Shown one piece after another: positions 44,995 to 54,482 of a stretch of 64,000 bases of DNA (within the stretch, counting starts at the first letter, position 1; every line of letters begins with the position of its first letter). A program made the translations under genes and the position numbers. The stretch comes from Capra hircus (lineage: Eukaryota; Chordata; Mammalia; Artiodactyla; Bovidae): assembly GCF_001704415.2 (NCBI RefSeq), contig NC_030821.1, positions 34,269,210 to 34,333,209 on the forward strand, given 5' to 3'. The notes under the pieces were generated by a model. It had not been told where the DNA came from and searched no databases. It worked only from the letters and a program-made list of their open reading frames with translations.

Positions 44995-45730
44995 CGAACG
45001 TGGCTCCCCAAAAACCCTAGCTCTGCTGCTCCCCATTTCCCAGCATGGCAACTCCAAGCCAGATTCTTTCAGAGGCAAGTAGCAAAACTCAGACTCAAAC
45101 CAGCTTTTGCAAAAGAAGGGATTTTGCCCCCTAGAATGCCAAGGGGTCCTCAGACCAGAAGCTTGGGAAGGCGGGGACAGGAGCAGTTCTGGGGGCTTCC
45201 AGGCCTCAATCTGAAATAGATTTTCCTTTTTTTTCTGTTTTGTTTTGGGGTTTGGGTTTTTGGGGGGGATTTTTTTTTTTTTTTTTCTGGCCACATGATA
45301 TGTAAGATCTTAGTAATTCTTCTCTGACCAGGGGTAGAACCAGCGCCCTCTGCATTGAAACCTCAGAGTTTTGACCACGGGACCACAGATTTAGGCAAAG
45401 CTCTAAAGTGCATTTTCTTCACTTTCTGCTTCTATCTGCCATGGCTTTGTTCCTTCAGTCTGATTTTCTCAGGAGGGAGAAACCAAGGCCACCAGCAAGC
45501 AGCTCCTGGCTCACTTCTCCCTGTTTTGTCATGAGAGAGAAAAGGGTCCTTATTCTCTTAGTTTCAAGCTGCAAAATCCCAGAGGATGACTCTGGGCTTT
45601 GATCACATGGCCAGCCTTCGGCTACTCCCTGTGGCAGGAAGTGAGGCCGAGACACTGTGTTTGGGCTAGCTGTCTTTCCTAGGACAATTTCTGTGGTCAA
45701 GCACGTGGAGTCCAGTAAGAACATGCCAGC
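44995..45730. mobile_element. Possible ancient L1M-like 3' region, split by a CHR SINE
   Basis: Text such as 'ccaccagcaagcagctcctg', 'gaggatgactctgggctttg' and 'atcacatggccagcc' recalls a widespread old mammalian repeat with 'gctgactctcattggcc' and 'ggtcacatg'. Divergence is high. The minus-strand frame at 45455-45943 has no domain. Confidence 0.35.
45271..45391 (-). mobile_element. CHR-type SINE
   Basis: Right to left it shows the head 'gaccacgggaccacagat', a tRNA part with 'ccaggggtagaaccagcgc', then 'tgtaagatcttagtaattct' and a run of about 16 T residues at its left (the tail). Confidence 0.8.
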
Positions 45731-45994
45731 TCTCATCACAGGCAGATGTTTTAGGGTTGGGGGAGAAGGAAGCTGTTCCCCAAAACAATGAAGTGCTGTT
45801 ATGTAGGGACAAAGTGGTGCCAAGAGGACAGATATCTTCAACATTATAGAACAGTGTTGGGGAGATAGTGCTTTTATAGATAAGATTTGCAGGACTGAGT
45901 AAAATATGTCATTTTCTGCTTTCACAGATTCTTCATCTCTCATCCTTCATGATATACATCAGTCCCTTCTTATACATACTACAATATTTAAAAT

Positions 45995-46145
45995 GGGGCT
46001 TCCCTGGTGGCTCAGACAGTAAAGATCTTCCTGCAATGCAGGAGACCCAGGTTCGATCCCTGGGTTAGGAAGATGCCCTGGAGAAGGGAATGGCAACCTA
46101 CTCCAGTATTCTTGCCTGGAGAATTCCACAGACAGAGGAGCCTAG
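45995..46145 (+). mobile_element. Bov-tA SINE, 3'-truncated
   Basis: The head ggggcttccctggtggctca, the B box ggttcgatccctgg and the body up to 'ccacagacagaggagcct' are well preserved. The last ~50 bp are missing, and the sequence goes straight into an L1 3' end. Confidence 0.9.
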
Positions 46146-46505
46146 TTAAAATAGATAACCAAGGAACTTCCCTGCCCATCCAGTGGTTAAGACTCTGAGC
46201 TTCCACTGCAGGGTGCATGGTTCGATCTCTGGTTGGGGAACTAAGATTTTGTAAGCTGCATGGATCTTTATTTCGGCACAGCCAAAATAAATAAATAAAT
46301 ATACACATACATACATAAAACAGATAAGAAACAAGGACCTACTGTATAGCACAAGGAACCCTACTCAATATTCTGTATAACCTACATGGGAAAAGAACTT
46401 GAAAAGCAATGGATATAAGTGTAACTGAATCACTTTGCTGTACACCTGAAACTAACACAACATTGTAAATCAACTATGCTCCAATGTAAAATAAAAATTT
46501 TATTA
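46146..46505 (+). mobile_element. L1 LINE 3' end, split by a CHR SINE
   Basis: 'aaaatagataacc' (46149-46161) continues after the SINE as 'agataagaaacaaggaccta', 'ctgtatagcacaaggaaccc', 'cactttgctgtacacctgaa' and 'caactatgctccaatgtaaa', then an AATAAAAA tail. The doubled 'agataa...caag' is the probable target duplication of the SINE. Confidence 0.75.
46163..46314 (+). mobile_element. CHR-type SINE inserted in L1
   Basis: The head is ggaacttccctgcccatcca with 'ctgagcttccactgcagggt', the B-box-like 'ggttcgatctctgg', 'ggggaactaagattttgtaa' and an (AAAT)n tail at 46285-46300. Confidence 0.88.
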
Positions 46506-46639
46506 AAGTTAATCAATCCCTTCTTTCTATTTCATAAAGGCAAATGCATCTGTGTGAGGACACCACATCACGCAGTTCTAAAGACCTCCATTCCATTTGC
46601 ATTCTGGAAGGCAGAACACAGAGCCAGCACACCCCTTGG

Positions 46640-46712
46640 CACTCTCTCCCTGCCTTGCACACGGTGCCTTCTCAATAAAGACTTGCTGCTCAGACTCATG
46701 AGTGAATGATCA
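46640..46712 (+). mobile_element. L2 LINE 3' end
   Basis: 'tgccttgcacacggtgcctt' then 'ctcaataaagacttgctgct' and 'gagtgaatgatc' are the L2 terminus in sense. Confidence 0.5.
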
Positions 46713-46789
46713 CGATACAAGTTTCTTTTTCAAATGCAACAGTGAAGTTATGAAACACATCAATCGTATACAAGCTCTTTATTTAAATT

Positions 46790-46910
46790 TATTTATTTTT
46801 AATTGAAGGATAACTGCTTTGCAATATTGTGTTGGTTTCTGCCATGTATCAACATGAATTAGCCATAGATTCATGTATGTCCCCTCCCTCCTCCGTCTCC
46901 CTCTCTAAAA
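46790..46910 (-). mobile_element. L1 LINE 3' end (ruminant type)
   Basis: 'ttaattgaaggataactgct', 'ttgcaatattgtgttggttt', 'ctgccatgtatcaacatgaa' and 'gtcccctccctcctcc' are the reverse of the L1 terminus at 1-455. Confidence 0.8.
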
Positions 46911-47493
46911 TACAAGTTCCTTAGCTTTCACTGAAGGCAAGCTATGTCATCAATGTAAATCCCAAATTACGCCATTTTTAAGATACAAAAATAATAATAC
47001 CTTTCTCAGAGATTGTCCTGAGTATTAAACAAGATAATAAGCATGACAGTGAATACATGTTACTCAGAACATTCATTTCCTACTTTCCTAAGAACTTTGT
47101 TCTTTTTTGTTTTTTCCTTCACTACCACCTCAGGCCCTTGAGGAAAAAAGGGAGCATCTTATTACTGAAAGAAGAATTTTAAATAATTTAGTTCAGTGTT
47201 CTCATATGCAAAACACTGACTGTTCATAAACTGAAGAATGTATTTCTAGGGGCCTTTGAGAACTATGAAAAAAAATCAATTTTATTTGCTTTCAACAATT
47301 ATGTTAAATTAACACAAGCATATTCTGTGTAAATTCAATGACCATCTTAAAAGCAAGCACTGCTACCAAATTCATGCTAAAACTTAGGATTTTATTGATG
47401 ATAAATAATTGTCTGAAGAGGCTAAACAAATTTTTATTCAAATCTTATTTATAGATGGATACATAGACAGACATAGATTTGGACACACATATA
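46911..47493. other. Unique AT-rich sequence
   Basis: No repeat is named. The open frame beginning at 47409 only becomes meaningful once it enters BovB at 47503. Confidence 0.4.
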
Positions 47494-47502
47494 TACCAAA
47501 GT

Positions 47503-48558
47503 TGGATCACAATAAACTGTGGAAAATTCTGAAAGAGATGGGAATACCAGACTACCTGACCTGCCTCTTGAGAAACCTATATGCAGGTCAGGAAGCAACA
47601 GTTAGAACTGGACATGGAACAACAGACTGGTTCCAAATAGGAAAAGGAGTGCGTCAAGGCTGCATATTGTCACCCTGCTTATTTAACTTATATGCAGTGT
47701 ACATCATGAGAAACGCTGGACTGGAAGAAACACAAGCTGGAATCCAGATTGCTGGGAGAAATATCAATAACCTCAGATATGCAGATGACACCACCCTTAT
47801 GGCAGAAAGTGAAGAGGAACTAAAAAGCCTCTTGATGAAAGTGAAAAAGGAGAGTGAAAAAGTTGGCTTAAAGCTCAACATTCAGAAAACAAAGATCATG
47901 GCATCCAGTCCCATCACTTCATGGGAAATAGATGGGGAAACAGTGGACAGTGTCAGACTTGATTTTGGGGGGCTCCAAAATCACTGCAGATGGTGATTGC
48001 AGCCATGAAATTAAAAGACGCTTACTCCTTGGAAGAAAAGTTATGACCAACCTAGATAGCATATTCAAAAGCAGAGACATTACTTTGCCTACTAAGGTCC
48101 GTCTAGTCAAGGCTATGGTTTTTCCTGTGGTCATGTATGGATGTGAGAGTTGGACTGTGCAGAAGGCTGAGCGCCGAAGAATTGATGCTTTTGAACTGTG
48201 GTGTTGGAGAAGACTCTTGAGAGTCCCTTGGACTGCAAGCAGATCCAACCAGTCCATTCTAGAGGAGATCAGCCCTGGGATTTCTTTGGAGGGAATGATG
48301 CTAAAGCTGAAACTCCAGTACTTTGGCCACCTCATGCGAAGAGTTGGCTCATTGGAAAAGACTCTGATGCTGGGAGGGGTTGGGGGCAGGAGGAGAAAGG
48401 GACGAGTGAGGATGAGATGGCTGGATGGCATCACTGACTTGATGGACATGAGTTTGAGTGAACTCCGGGAGTTGGTGATGGACAGGGAGGCCTGGCGTGC
48501 TGAAATTCATGGGGTCGCAAAGAGTCAGACATGACTGAGCGACTGAACCGAACCGATG
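47503..48558 (+). mobile_element. BovB (RTE) LINE, 5'-truncated, with exact target-site duplication
   Basis: It starts at 'tggatcacaataaactgtgg' just after RT motif A. It keeps motif B 'RQGCILSPCLFN' and YADD (47778-47789), then the C-terminal 'CESWTVQKAE' region and the end 'atgactgagcgactgaaccg'. One frameshift near 47955-47975 splits the frame into 47409-47996 and 47932-48534. The 5' part, including the endonuclease and motif A, is missing, so it cannot move. TACCAAAGT flanks it exactly (47494-47502 and 48559-48567). Confidence 0.95.
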
Positions 48559-48584
48559 TACCAAAGTGACACTGCACCTGTATT

Positions 48585-48745
48585 CATCCCTCTGCCAGGG
48601 ACTTCACACACACACTAACTCAGTTCACCCTCTCCACAGCATTCAGATAGCTTTACTACCCAGATTCCGATTTATGAGATTGAGATTGCTGAGGATCAGC
48701 AATTTAAGCAATTTGCCCAGGGTTTCAAAGCCAGAGAGAGGTGGG
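48585..48745 (-). mobile_element. MIR SINE fragment
   Basis: 'tctgccagggacttcacaca', 'cagcaatttaagcaatttgc' and 'ccagggtttcaaagccagag' follow the antisense MIR pattern with divergence. Confidence 0.5.
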
Positions 48746-48930
48746 AATCAGGACAAGTCTCATCATAGCTATTGTCAGAAAGCCCTCCTTCACTGAACAG
48801 AATCAACTCTGTGTCCCTTCAAAAGCCTCTCCAGCTATTTCTCTTATCGAAAATTCTTTTCTGAGCCTTTCAAAATCTTACCTAACACAAGGAAATAACT
48901 TCCAGTAAAGAAAATAGAGAAAAAGAGCTC

Positions 48931-49000
48931 TGTGTGTGTGTGTGCGTGTGTCCCTACTGGATGGATGGATAAATGATGAATGTGGATGGATGGATAGATG
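48931..49000. repeat. (GT)n and (TGGA)n microsatellites
   Basis: A GT run at about 48931-48950 is followed by two TGGA clusters (48958-48971 and 48983-49000). Confidence 0.85.
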
Positions 49001-49034
49001 AACAGAATGGCCAACAAAGTGTTCTCCGGCAGCC

Positions 49035-49262
49035 TCTAATTTTTTTTTCTTAATTATTTTTATTGAAGTATAGTTGATTTACAATGTTTTTAATCCTGTT
49101 ATACAGAAAAGTTATTTGGTTACACCTAAATATACCTTCTTTTTTTAATGCTTTTCCATAACAGTTTATCATAGGGTTTTTTTTTAATTGGAGCATAATT
49201 GTTTCACAATGTTGTCTTAGTTTCTGCTGTACAACAATGCGAATCAGCTATATCATTTAGGT
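49035..49262 (-). mobile_element. L1 LINE 3' end, partly duplicated or nested
   Basis: Two starts are visible: 'tattgaagtatagttgattt' near 49060 and 'aattggagcataattgtttc' near 49187. The second continues 'tagtttctgctgtacaacaa'. Both are reversed artiodactyl L1 termini, so this is two partial copies or a duplication. Confidence 0.65.
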
Positions 49263-49499
49263 GATTTTCTACTTTTCTCTCCAGGACACGTTATCCAACA
49301 ACAAATTGGATTACTAGAATTAACTATTTGACTTAGAATTACTTACAAAAAGGAAGAGACTTATAAGAATTAGTAATTTCCTAGCAGCCAAGCACTTTTC
49401 AAAAATGCTTTAGATGGTTAGCAATTACTACCACCCTTAAACAGAACAAAGAATTTTCAAAAAAGACTAGCATTTCCTAACCTATCTTACAGTTTCGCA

Positions 49500-49650
49500 T
49501 GAGGGCACTGAATCTGTTCATACGTGTTTTTGTGTTTCATCCTCACGTTAAAGCATGAAAAACAGATATTATTAGTCCCAGGTATTCTTATTCCTCATTT
49601 TCAAACAAGGCAACTGAGACTCAGAATAAATCACCTGCCCTAGGTTGTAT
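49500..49650 (-). mobile_element. MIR SINE fragment
   Basis: 'gtgtttcatcctcacgttaa', 'cctcattttcaaacaaggca' and 'actgagactcagaataaatc' follow the antisense MIR core. Confidence 0.55.
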
Positions 49651-49660
49651 ATCTGCTTGA

Positions 49661-49864
49661 TATGCATGCTTAGTTGCTTCAGCTGCGTCCAATGCTTTGC
49701 AACCCTGTGCCCACCAGGCTCTTCTAGCCATGGAATTCTCCAGGCAAGAATAGTGGAGTAGGTAGCTATTCCCTTCTCCAGAAGATCTTCCCAACCAACA
49801 GAGTGAACCCAGGTCTTCTGCATTGCAGGCAGACTCTTTACCATCTGAGCCATCAGAGAAGCCC
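49661..49864 (-). mobile_element. Bov-tA SINE
   Basis: In reverse it shows 'gttgcttcagctgcgtccaa', 'ggcaagaatagtggagtagg', 'gaacccaggtcttctgcatt' and the tRNA head 'ctctttaccatctgagccat'. It is somewhat more diverged than its neighbours. Confidence 0.9.
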
Positions 49865-49865
49865 T

Positions 49866-50085
49866 TATCTTAGCAATTATGAATAATGCTGCAATGAACA
49901 TGAGAGAACAGATATCTCTTTGAGATCCTGATTTTAATTCTTTTGGACATATACCCAAGAGTGGGATTGCTCAAATCATATGTTGTTTCTATTTATAATT
50001 TTTTGAGGAACTTTCATACTACTTTCCATAATGGCTGTATCATTTTAAAATCCCGCCAACAGCATACATTCTATTTTAACATCAA
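49866..50085 (-). mobile_element. Old L1 (L1M-type) 3' region
   Basis: 'aataatgctgcaatgaacat', 'cagatatctctttgagatcc', 'ttggacatatacccaagagt' and 'tttccataatggctgtatca' are the classic reversed L1 3' text. Confidence 0.8.
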
Positions 50086-50489
50086 ATTTGCCTTTTGTCT
50101 GCATCACCACTTTTTGTCTATGGAATTTATATACAGTTCAGTTTTCTCACAAAGGAAGTTAAAGATTTTCCTGCATCCACAAGACCAGTAAATGGGATGA
50201 GAAATCACATGACTGCACACGATACAGGGGAAGCTCCAACGCTCAGGGAAGTTTTATCCTGGAAAAAGATGAACAAATTGATTTTTAAATAATTCTTATA
50301 GCACAATATAGGAAAAAGAGAGTGAGTCATATCAGCTTACAGAGGTTAAATTCCTGCTTTAGAGGAAGAACAATTTGAAAACTACTGGCTAAATTACTTA
50401 TGGAAGCAAAAGGGCCTTCATGTTCCAACTTCTCCCTTCCTCCCAAGCTCCATCTTTTGATATTCTTCAACCAGTACTCAATGTTCCAA
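50086..50489. other. Unique sequence, no gene seen
   Basis: No repeat or coding feature is recognised. Confidence 0.35.
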
Positions 50490-50823
50490 CCACTATTTTT
50501 ATTTCCCCAAACACTACATGCTGATCTATGATTCTGTGCCTTTCTTTATTCTGTTAACTCCCCCTGGAACAAGTTTACCACACACCACACAACCTATATT
50601 TCTTGCCTACCTAGAAAACTTCAAGAGAATGCAAAGAGATGAGTCTGTGGAAATTTCCAGACCCTCCACCTCCCTATCATAGGGTCATGCCTTTCTCTGC
50701 ACTACCTCCAAGCCTTGAACCTCTTATATAGAGCTAATTCTGATGTCCTGTAATAATGTGGACACTCTTATCCACTCTGCTGGACTGTGGGTACTTTGAG
50801 GACATATACAAGGTTTTATATTT
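50490..50823 (+). mobile_element. L2 LINE fragment
   Basis: 'attctgtgcctttctttatt', 'ctccccctggaacaagttta' and 'tggactgtgggtactttgag' with 'gacatatacaagg' follow the L2 3' line. The BovB at 50824 interrupts its right end. Confidence 0.5.
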
Positions 50824-52236
50824 ACTGATGATGATGTGAAAGTGCTGCCCTCAATATGCCAGCAAAATTGGGAAACTCAGCAGTGGCCACAGGACTAGAA
50901 AAGGTCAGTTTTCATTCCAATCCCAAAGAAAGGCAATGCCAAAGAATGCTCAAACTACCACACAATTGCACTCATCTCAGACGCTAGTAAAGTACTGCTC
51001 AAAATTCTCCAAGCTAGGCTTCAGCGATACATGAACCATGAACTTCCAGATGTTCAAGCTGGTTTTAGAAAAGGCAGAGGAACCAGAGATCAAATTGCCA
51101 ACATCCGCTGGATCATCGAAAAGGCAAGAGAGTTCCAGAAAAACATCTATTTCTGCTTTATTGACTATGCCAAAGCCTTTGACTGTGTGGATCACAAGAA
51201 ACTGTGGAAAATTCTGAAAGAGATGGGAATACCAGACCACCTGATCTGCCTCTTGAGAAACCTGTATGCAGGTCAGGAAGCAACAGTTAGAACTGGACAT
51301 GGAACAACAGACTGGTTCCAAATAGGAAAAGGAGTGCGTCAAGGCTGCATATTGTCACCCTGCTTATTTAATTTATATGCAGAGTACATCATGAGAAACG
51401 CTGGGCTGGAGGAAGTACAAGCTGGAATCAAGATTGCCGGGAGAAATATCAATCACCTCAGATATGCAGATGACAACACACTTATGGCAGAAAGTGAAGA
51501 AGAACTAAAAAGCCTATTGATGAAAGTAAAAGAGGAGAGTGAAAAAGTTGGCTTAAAGCTCACCATTCAGAAAACGAAGATCATGGCATCCAGTCCCATC
51601 ACTTCATGGAAAACAGATGGGGAAACAGTGGAAATAGTGTCAGACTTTATTTTTTGGGCTCCCAAAATCACTGCAGATGGTGACTGCAGCCATGAAATTA
51701 AGACGCTTACTCCTTGGAAGGAAAGTTAGGACCAATCTAGATAGCATATTCAAAAGCAGAGACATTACTTTGCCAACAAAGGTCCATCTAGTCAAGGCTA
51801 TGGTTTTTCCAGTGGTCATGTATAGATGTGAGAGTTGGACTGTGAAGAAAGCTGACAGCCAAAGAATTGATGCTTTTGGACTGTGGTGTTGGAGAAGACT
51901 GTTGAGAGTCCCTTGGACTGCACAGAGATCCAACCAGGAGATCAGTCCTGGGTGTTCACTGGAAGGACTGATGCTGAAGCTGAAACTCCAATACTTTGGC
52001 CACCTCATGCGAAAAGTTGACTCATTGGAAAAGACCCTGATGCTGGGAGGGATTGGGGGCAGGAGGAGAAGGGGATGAGTGAGGATGAGATGGCTGGATG
52101 GCATCACTGACTTGATGGACATGAGTTTGAGTGAACTCCGGGAGTTGGTGATGGACAGGGATGCCTGGCGTGCTGTGATTCATGGGGTTGCAAAGAGTCA
52201 GACACGACTGAGCGACTAAACTGAACTGAACTGAAC
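50824..52236 (+). mobile_element. BovB (RTE) LINE, longest copy here, 5'-truncated
   Basis: This copy holds a recognisable reverse-transcriptase segment. An open stretch at 51031-51729 (232 codons) contains motif A 'FIDYAKAFD' (residues ~43-51), motif B 'RQGCILSPCLFN' and the catalytic YADD (51463-51474). A 2-base loss near 51700 shifts the frame. The C-terminal region continues at 51677-52078 with 'CESWTVKKAD', loses about 12 bp near 51936, and stops early. The tail is (CTGAA)n at 52219-52236. The endonuclease and 5' end are absent. On RTE elements generally, BovB is known for horizontal spread between reptiles and ruminants; this copy is a fossil of it. Confidence 0.95.
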
Positions 52237-52244
52237 TGATATTC

Positions 52245-53085
52245 CCCCATAGTATTGTGGCCTGACTTTAAGCTTTATGATTGCCGAGGCATCCAGTTCG
52301 AAGAAGCACCCTGCCAGCCATAGGACCCATCTACTAGCAAACCAACCAGGTAAATAGCCAAGCCACCCCCACCATGAAACTCCCTTTTTAAAAGCCCTTA
52401 GTAACCCAGATAATTGACCACTTGAATGATCCCACTTCTCCCTTCCCACTCCCTAATTTCCACTCATATTTTGTGGGTACACACATGCTAAGTCATTTCA
52501 GTTGTGTCCAGCTCTTTGCAACCCCATGGACTGTAGCCCACCAGGCTCCTCTGTCCATGGAATTTTCTAGGCAAGAATACTGGAAAAAGTTGCCATGCCC
52601 TCCTCCAGGGGATCTTCCCGATCCAGGGATTGAACCCATGTCTCTTATGTCTCCAGCAACTGCAGTCAAGTTCTTTACCAGTAGCACCACCTGGGAAGCC
52701 CCAATTATATTTTAAATTCCCAATAAAGAGTGAACCTGCTAAACCCTAGACACCCCACACTCAGACACTAATAAAAACAGAGCCTCAAATCGGCACACTC
52801 CTGCTGGACCCAGGACTTCACTGTGTGGTCCCTGGGCATGCCATGTACCCTCCAGAACCTGCAAGTAATAAATTTTGTTCTTCAGAGTCCCCTGATGGTT
52901 GTTGCTAAGGTGTGTCCTGCATTTATAATAAGAACCACAGGAAAAAAAAAAAAAAAGAACCACAGGGTTGGTCCAGCCATAACATTGGCTCTGGTCGAGG
53001 GATGTCCACCAGGGGCTCAAAGTAGTACAGACTCTGGTGAGTGCTTTGGGCATTCCTAGATGATAGCATCACTATTAACAGGCTA
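52245..53085. mobile_element. Possible ERV LTR-like sequence, split by a Bov-tA
   Basis: Several LTR-like signs occur: 'aaactccctttttaaaagcc', two poly-A signals (AATAAA at 52722 and 52868), and C/A-rich flanks. I cannot show matching ends or a primer-binding site. An A run lies at 52940-52954. Confidence 0.3.
52482..52702 (-). mobile_element. Bov-tA SINE
   Basis: In reverse it shows 'catttcagttgtgtccagct', 'ggcaagaatactggaaaaag', 'gatccagggattgaacccat' and the tRNA head ending 'cacctgggaagcccc'. Confidence 0.92.
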
Positions 53086-53109
53086 ACTCCACACAGCGAA
53101 GACCACTCA

Positions 53110-53265
53110 ATTCAGTTCAGTTCATGTCTGACTCTTTGTGACCCCATGGACTGCAGCATGCCAGGCTTCCCCGTCCATCACCAACTCCTAGAGTTTACTC
53201 AAACTCATGTCCATTGAGTCGGTGATGCCATTCAACCCTTCTCCTCCTGCCTTCAATCATTCCCA
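53110..53265 (-). mobile_element. BovB 3' fragment with deletions
   Basis: It shows 'ttcagttcagttcatgtctg' (the 'cgctcagtcgtgtccg' part is lost), 'tccatcaccaactcctagag' and 'actcatgtccattgagtcgg'. About 20 bp are missing between 'gccattcaaccc' and 'ttctcctcctgcc'. Confidence 0.85.
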
Positions 53266-53464
53266 CTAACGATGTTTAATATGTGACAGATTAAATCAAA
53301 CTGAGTTCATTGAAAAACAGCTGAGAAGGTGTGAACTTGATGTTTTCACGACTTCACCTCCTTCTCATTTCTTTTGTTCTATGTCTCCTACACACACCTA
53401 TTTACATCCTGGAGAGCTTGCCTCTGGCTAAGCTGTGTGTGCTTGTAGCCCTTCCTTCTCCATT

Positions 53465-53575
53465 CTGTTCCTTCATTCAGCAAGCATTAATTCCTACTGT
53501 GTCCAGACGCTGTTATGAGCTAGGGATAGAAAGACGGAGTGAGCCAAGATGCACGCTTCAAAGAATCCTAAAACA
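53465..53575 (-). mobile_element. L2 LINE 3' fragment
   Basis: 'ttccttcattcagcaagcat' then 'taattcctactgtgtccaga' and 'tgagctagggatagaaaga' is the antisense L2 terminus. Confidence 0.55.
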
Positions 53576-53819
53576 AAACTGAGGGAATATTACCATGTAA
53601 GAAGTGCAACCAAGTGCCTGAGGGGTCGGAGAAGAGAGAAAAACATCCAAAGTGAAGAGTCAGGAAACACCATCCTTGGGTTTTTTTTTTCCTTTTCCAT
53701 TACCTTTTATTAATAAAAGAATCACAATTTATGTCATAAATGAACAGGCAAATTATTAGTTACATGATTTGAGATTCAGGATGAAAACCTATAAAAATGA
53801 GTTTGATATACAGCAAAGT

Positions 53820-54038
53820 GGGCTTTCCAGGTGGTGCAGTGGTACAGAACCTGCCTACAAATGGAGAAGATGAGGGTTCGATCCCCAGGTCGGGAAGATC
53901 CCCTGGAGGAGGAAATGGCAACCCACTGCAGTATTCTTGCCTGGAAATTCCATGGACAGAGGAGCTTGGCGGGCTACAGTCTATGGGATCGCAAATAGTT
54001 GGACACAATTGGGAACTGAGTAAGTGAGCACAGCACAC
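53820..54038 (+). mobile_element. Bov-tA SINE with target-site duplication
   Basis: The head gggctttccaggtggtgcag, the B box ggttcgatccc, the BovA body and the end 'gttggacacaattggga'. ATACAGCAAAGT (53808-53819) and ATACAACAAAGT (54039-54050) are a 12-bp duplication with one change. Confidence 0.93.
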
Positions 54039-54252
54039 ATACAACAAAGTTATATATATACATATATAGCAAGCACATGGTCTCCCTGATATCAATATGC
54101 CTTTATTAGGATCTGTATTAGCCCTTCATTTCATTAAAATTGTTTTTCCTCTTCCTCTTGAAAAACAAGTTCTAAAATATAGTTTACTGTATTATCTTGT
54201 TCCTTTTTCACTATGGGCAGTTCACACAAGGCCTTGGGTTTTGAAATCACAT

Positions 54253-54473
54253 GCTGCTGTGCTGTGCTTAGTCACTCAGTTGTGTCTGATTCTTTGCAAA
54301 CCCATGGACTGTAGTCCACCATGCTCCTCTGTCCTTGGGGATTCTCTGGGTAAGAATACTGGAGTGGGTGGCCATGCCCTCCTCCAGGGGATCTTCCCAA
54401 CCCAGGGTTTGAACCCAGGTCTCCCACATTGCAAGCGGATTCTTTACCATCTGAGCCACCAGAGGAGCCCTTT
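54253..54473 (-). mobile_element. Bov-tA SINE with exact target-site duplication
   Basis: In reverse it shows 'gcttagtcactcagttgtgt', 'ggtaagaatactggagtggg', 'aacccagggtttgaacccag' and the tRNA head 'gattctttaccatctgagcc'. AAATCACAT lies at 54244-54252 and 54474-54482. Confidence 0.95.
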
Positions 54474-54482
54474 AAATCACAT

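Noticed and set aside
45455..45943. 162-codon minus-strand frame
   Set aside because: It overlaps what looks like an ancient repeat and has no domain.
51031..51729. Reverse-transcriptase frame as a domesticated host gene
   Set aside because: The frame is broken just after the RT region, the 5' part is missing and related broken copies surround it. It is a transposon fossil.
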